Shown: positions 45,546-45,611 of the stretch, one piece after another
Layout: the number at the start of each line of letters is the position of its first letter
Position numbering within the stretch: the stretch's first letter is position 1
Assembly (NCBI GenBank): GCA_013813355.1
Contig: JACCRT010000035.1
Location: 1 to 45,611 of the forward strand
Origin: Acidobacteriota bacterium
GTDB taxonomy: Bacteria > Acidobacteriota > Vicinamibacteria > Vicinamibacterales > 2-12-FULL-66-21
Reading direction: 5' to 3'
Length of the DNA stretch: 45,611 nt
Notes under the pieces: model-generated
The model's input: only the letters and a program-made list of their open reading frames with translations
What the model was told of the DNA's origin: nothing
The model's database searches: none
Position numbers and translations under genes: made by a program

Positions 45546-45611
45546 GTGACTTCCGCCCAGATTCTCATCGTTGAAGACAAGGAATCGCTTCGGACCATGC
45601 TCCGGCATGCG
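45546..45611 (+). CDS. Response regulator, N-terminal fragment at window edge
   Basis: The GTG at 45546 opens 22 codons (MTSAQILIVEDKESLRTMLR and beyond), the first strand and acidic pocket (VEDKE) of a receiver domain. The gene runs out of the window. By context with the NtrB-like kinase at 41955 and the sigma-54 promoter at 43383, it is probably an NtrC-type activator; the output domain is not visible, so this is inference. Confidence 0.75.
   Translation, partial: MTSAQILIVEDKESLRTMLRHA

Overview
The window is GC-rich bacterial chromosome (no plasmid, phage or rRNA features seen). Its gene content and the acidobacterial look of the pilins, the four-helix-bundle protein and the dispersed intergenic repeats suggest an Acidobacteriota genome, perhaps Vicinamibacteria. 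That placement is an inference from gene style and should be tested by placing the ribosomal proteins in a tree.

Layout. (1) 131-19159, plus strand: fusA followed by one unbroken S10-spc-alpha supercluster: rpsJ, rplC, rplD, rplW, rplB, rpsS, rplV, rpsC, rplP, rpmC, rpsQ, rplN, rplX, rplE, rpsN, rpsH, rplF, rplR, rpsE, rpmD, rplO, secY, adk, map, infA, rpmJ, rpsM, rpsK, rpsD, rpoA, rplQ. tuf is absent from its usual place between fusA and rpsJ. infA has no ATG, GTG or TTG start and probably begins at CTG. (2) 19218-26227, mostly minus strand: a terminator shared by converging genes, an EF-G-like GTPase whose catalytic His is replaced by Met, a decayed four-helix-bundle gene, then an operon of a YIP1-type membrane protein, a MacA/HlyD-type adaptor and two MacB/FtsX-type permeases with no ATPase. 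(3) 26479-45611, plus strand: an outer-membrane PorV/FadL-like protein, then a type IV pilus region: pilB, pilT, pilC, pilS, pilR, a four-helix-bundle (S23/IVS-type) gene, pilA, a second pilin, a VKOR-DsbA fusion, an ABC-2 exporter (ATPase and permease), a TPR-like protein, the prepilin peptidase, a second histidine kinase, three minor-pilin-type genes and the start of a response regulator.

How the genes work together. Region 1 supplies translation, RNA polymerase alpha and the Sec channel. Region 3 makes, processes, extends and retracts a type IV pilus. A consensus sigma-54 promoter precedes pilA and a second good one precedes the minor pilins, matching the two NtrC-type two-component systems. 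The pilins carry paired cysteines that the neighbouring VKOR-DsbA fusion could oxidise.

Most unusual observation. At least a dozen intergenic gaps, most of them inside the ribosomal protein operon, are filled by elements built from 7-base repeats. A left arm of CAG-headed heptads is followed by a right arm of complementary CTG-headed heptads, and several end in the same (CTA)CAAGGATCA sequence that serves as the next gene's ribosome binding site. The four-helix-bundle gene at 35079-35444 sits between exactly such arms. A decayed four-helix-bundle gene at 21412-21612 lies against another set. I propose that these are full-length, decayed and emptied versions of one element family, related to the S23-encoding intervening sequences of 23S rRNA, that inserts in transcribed gaps and folds into mRNA hairpins.
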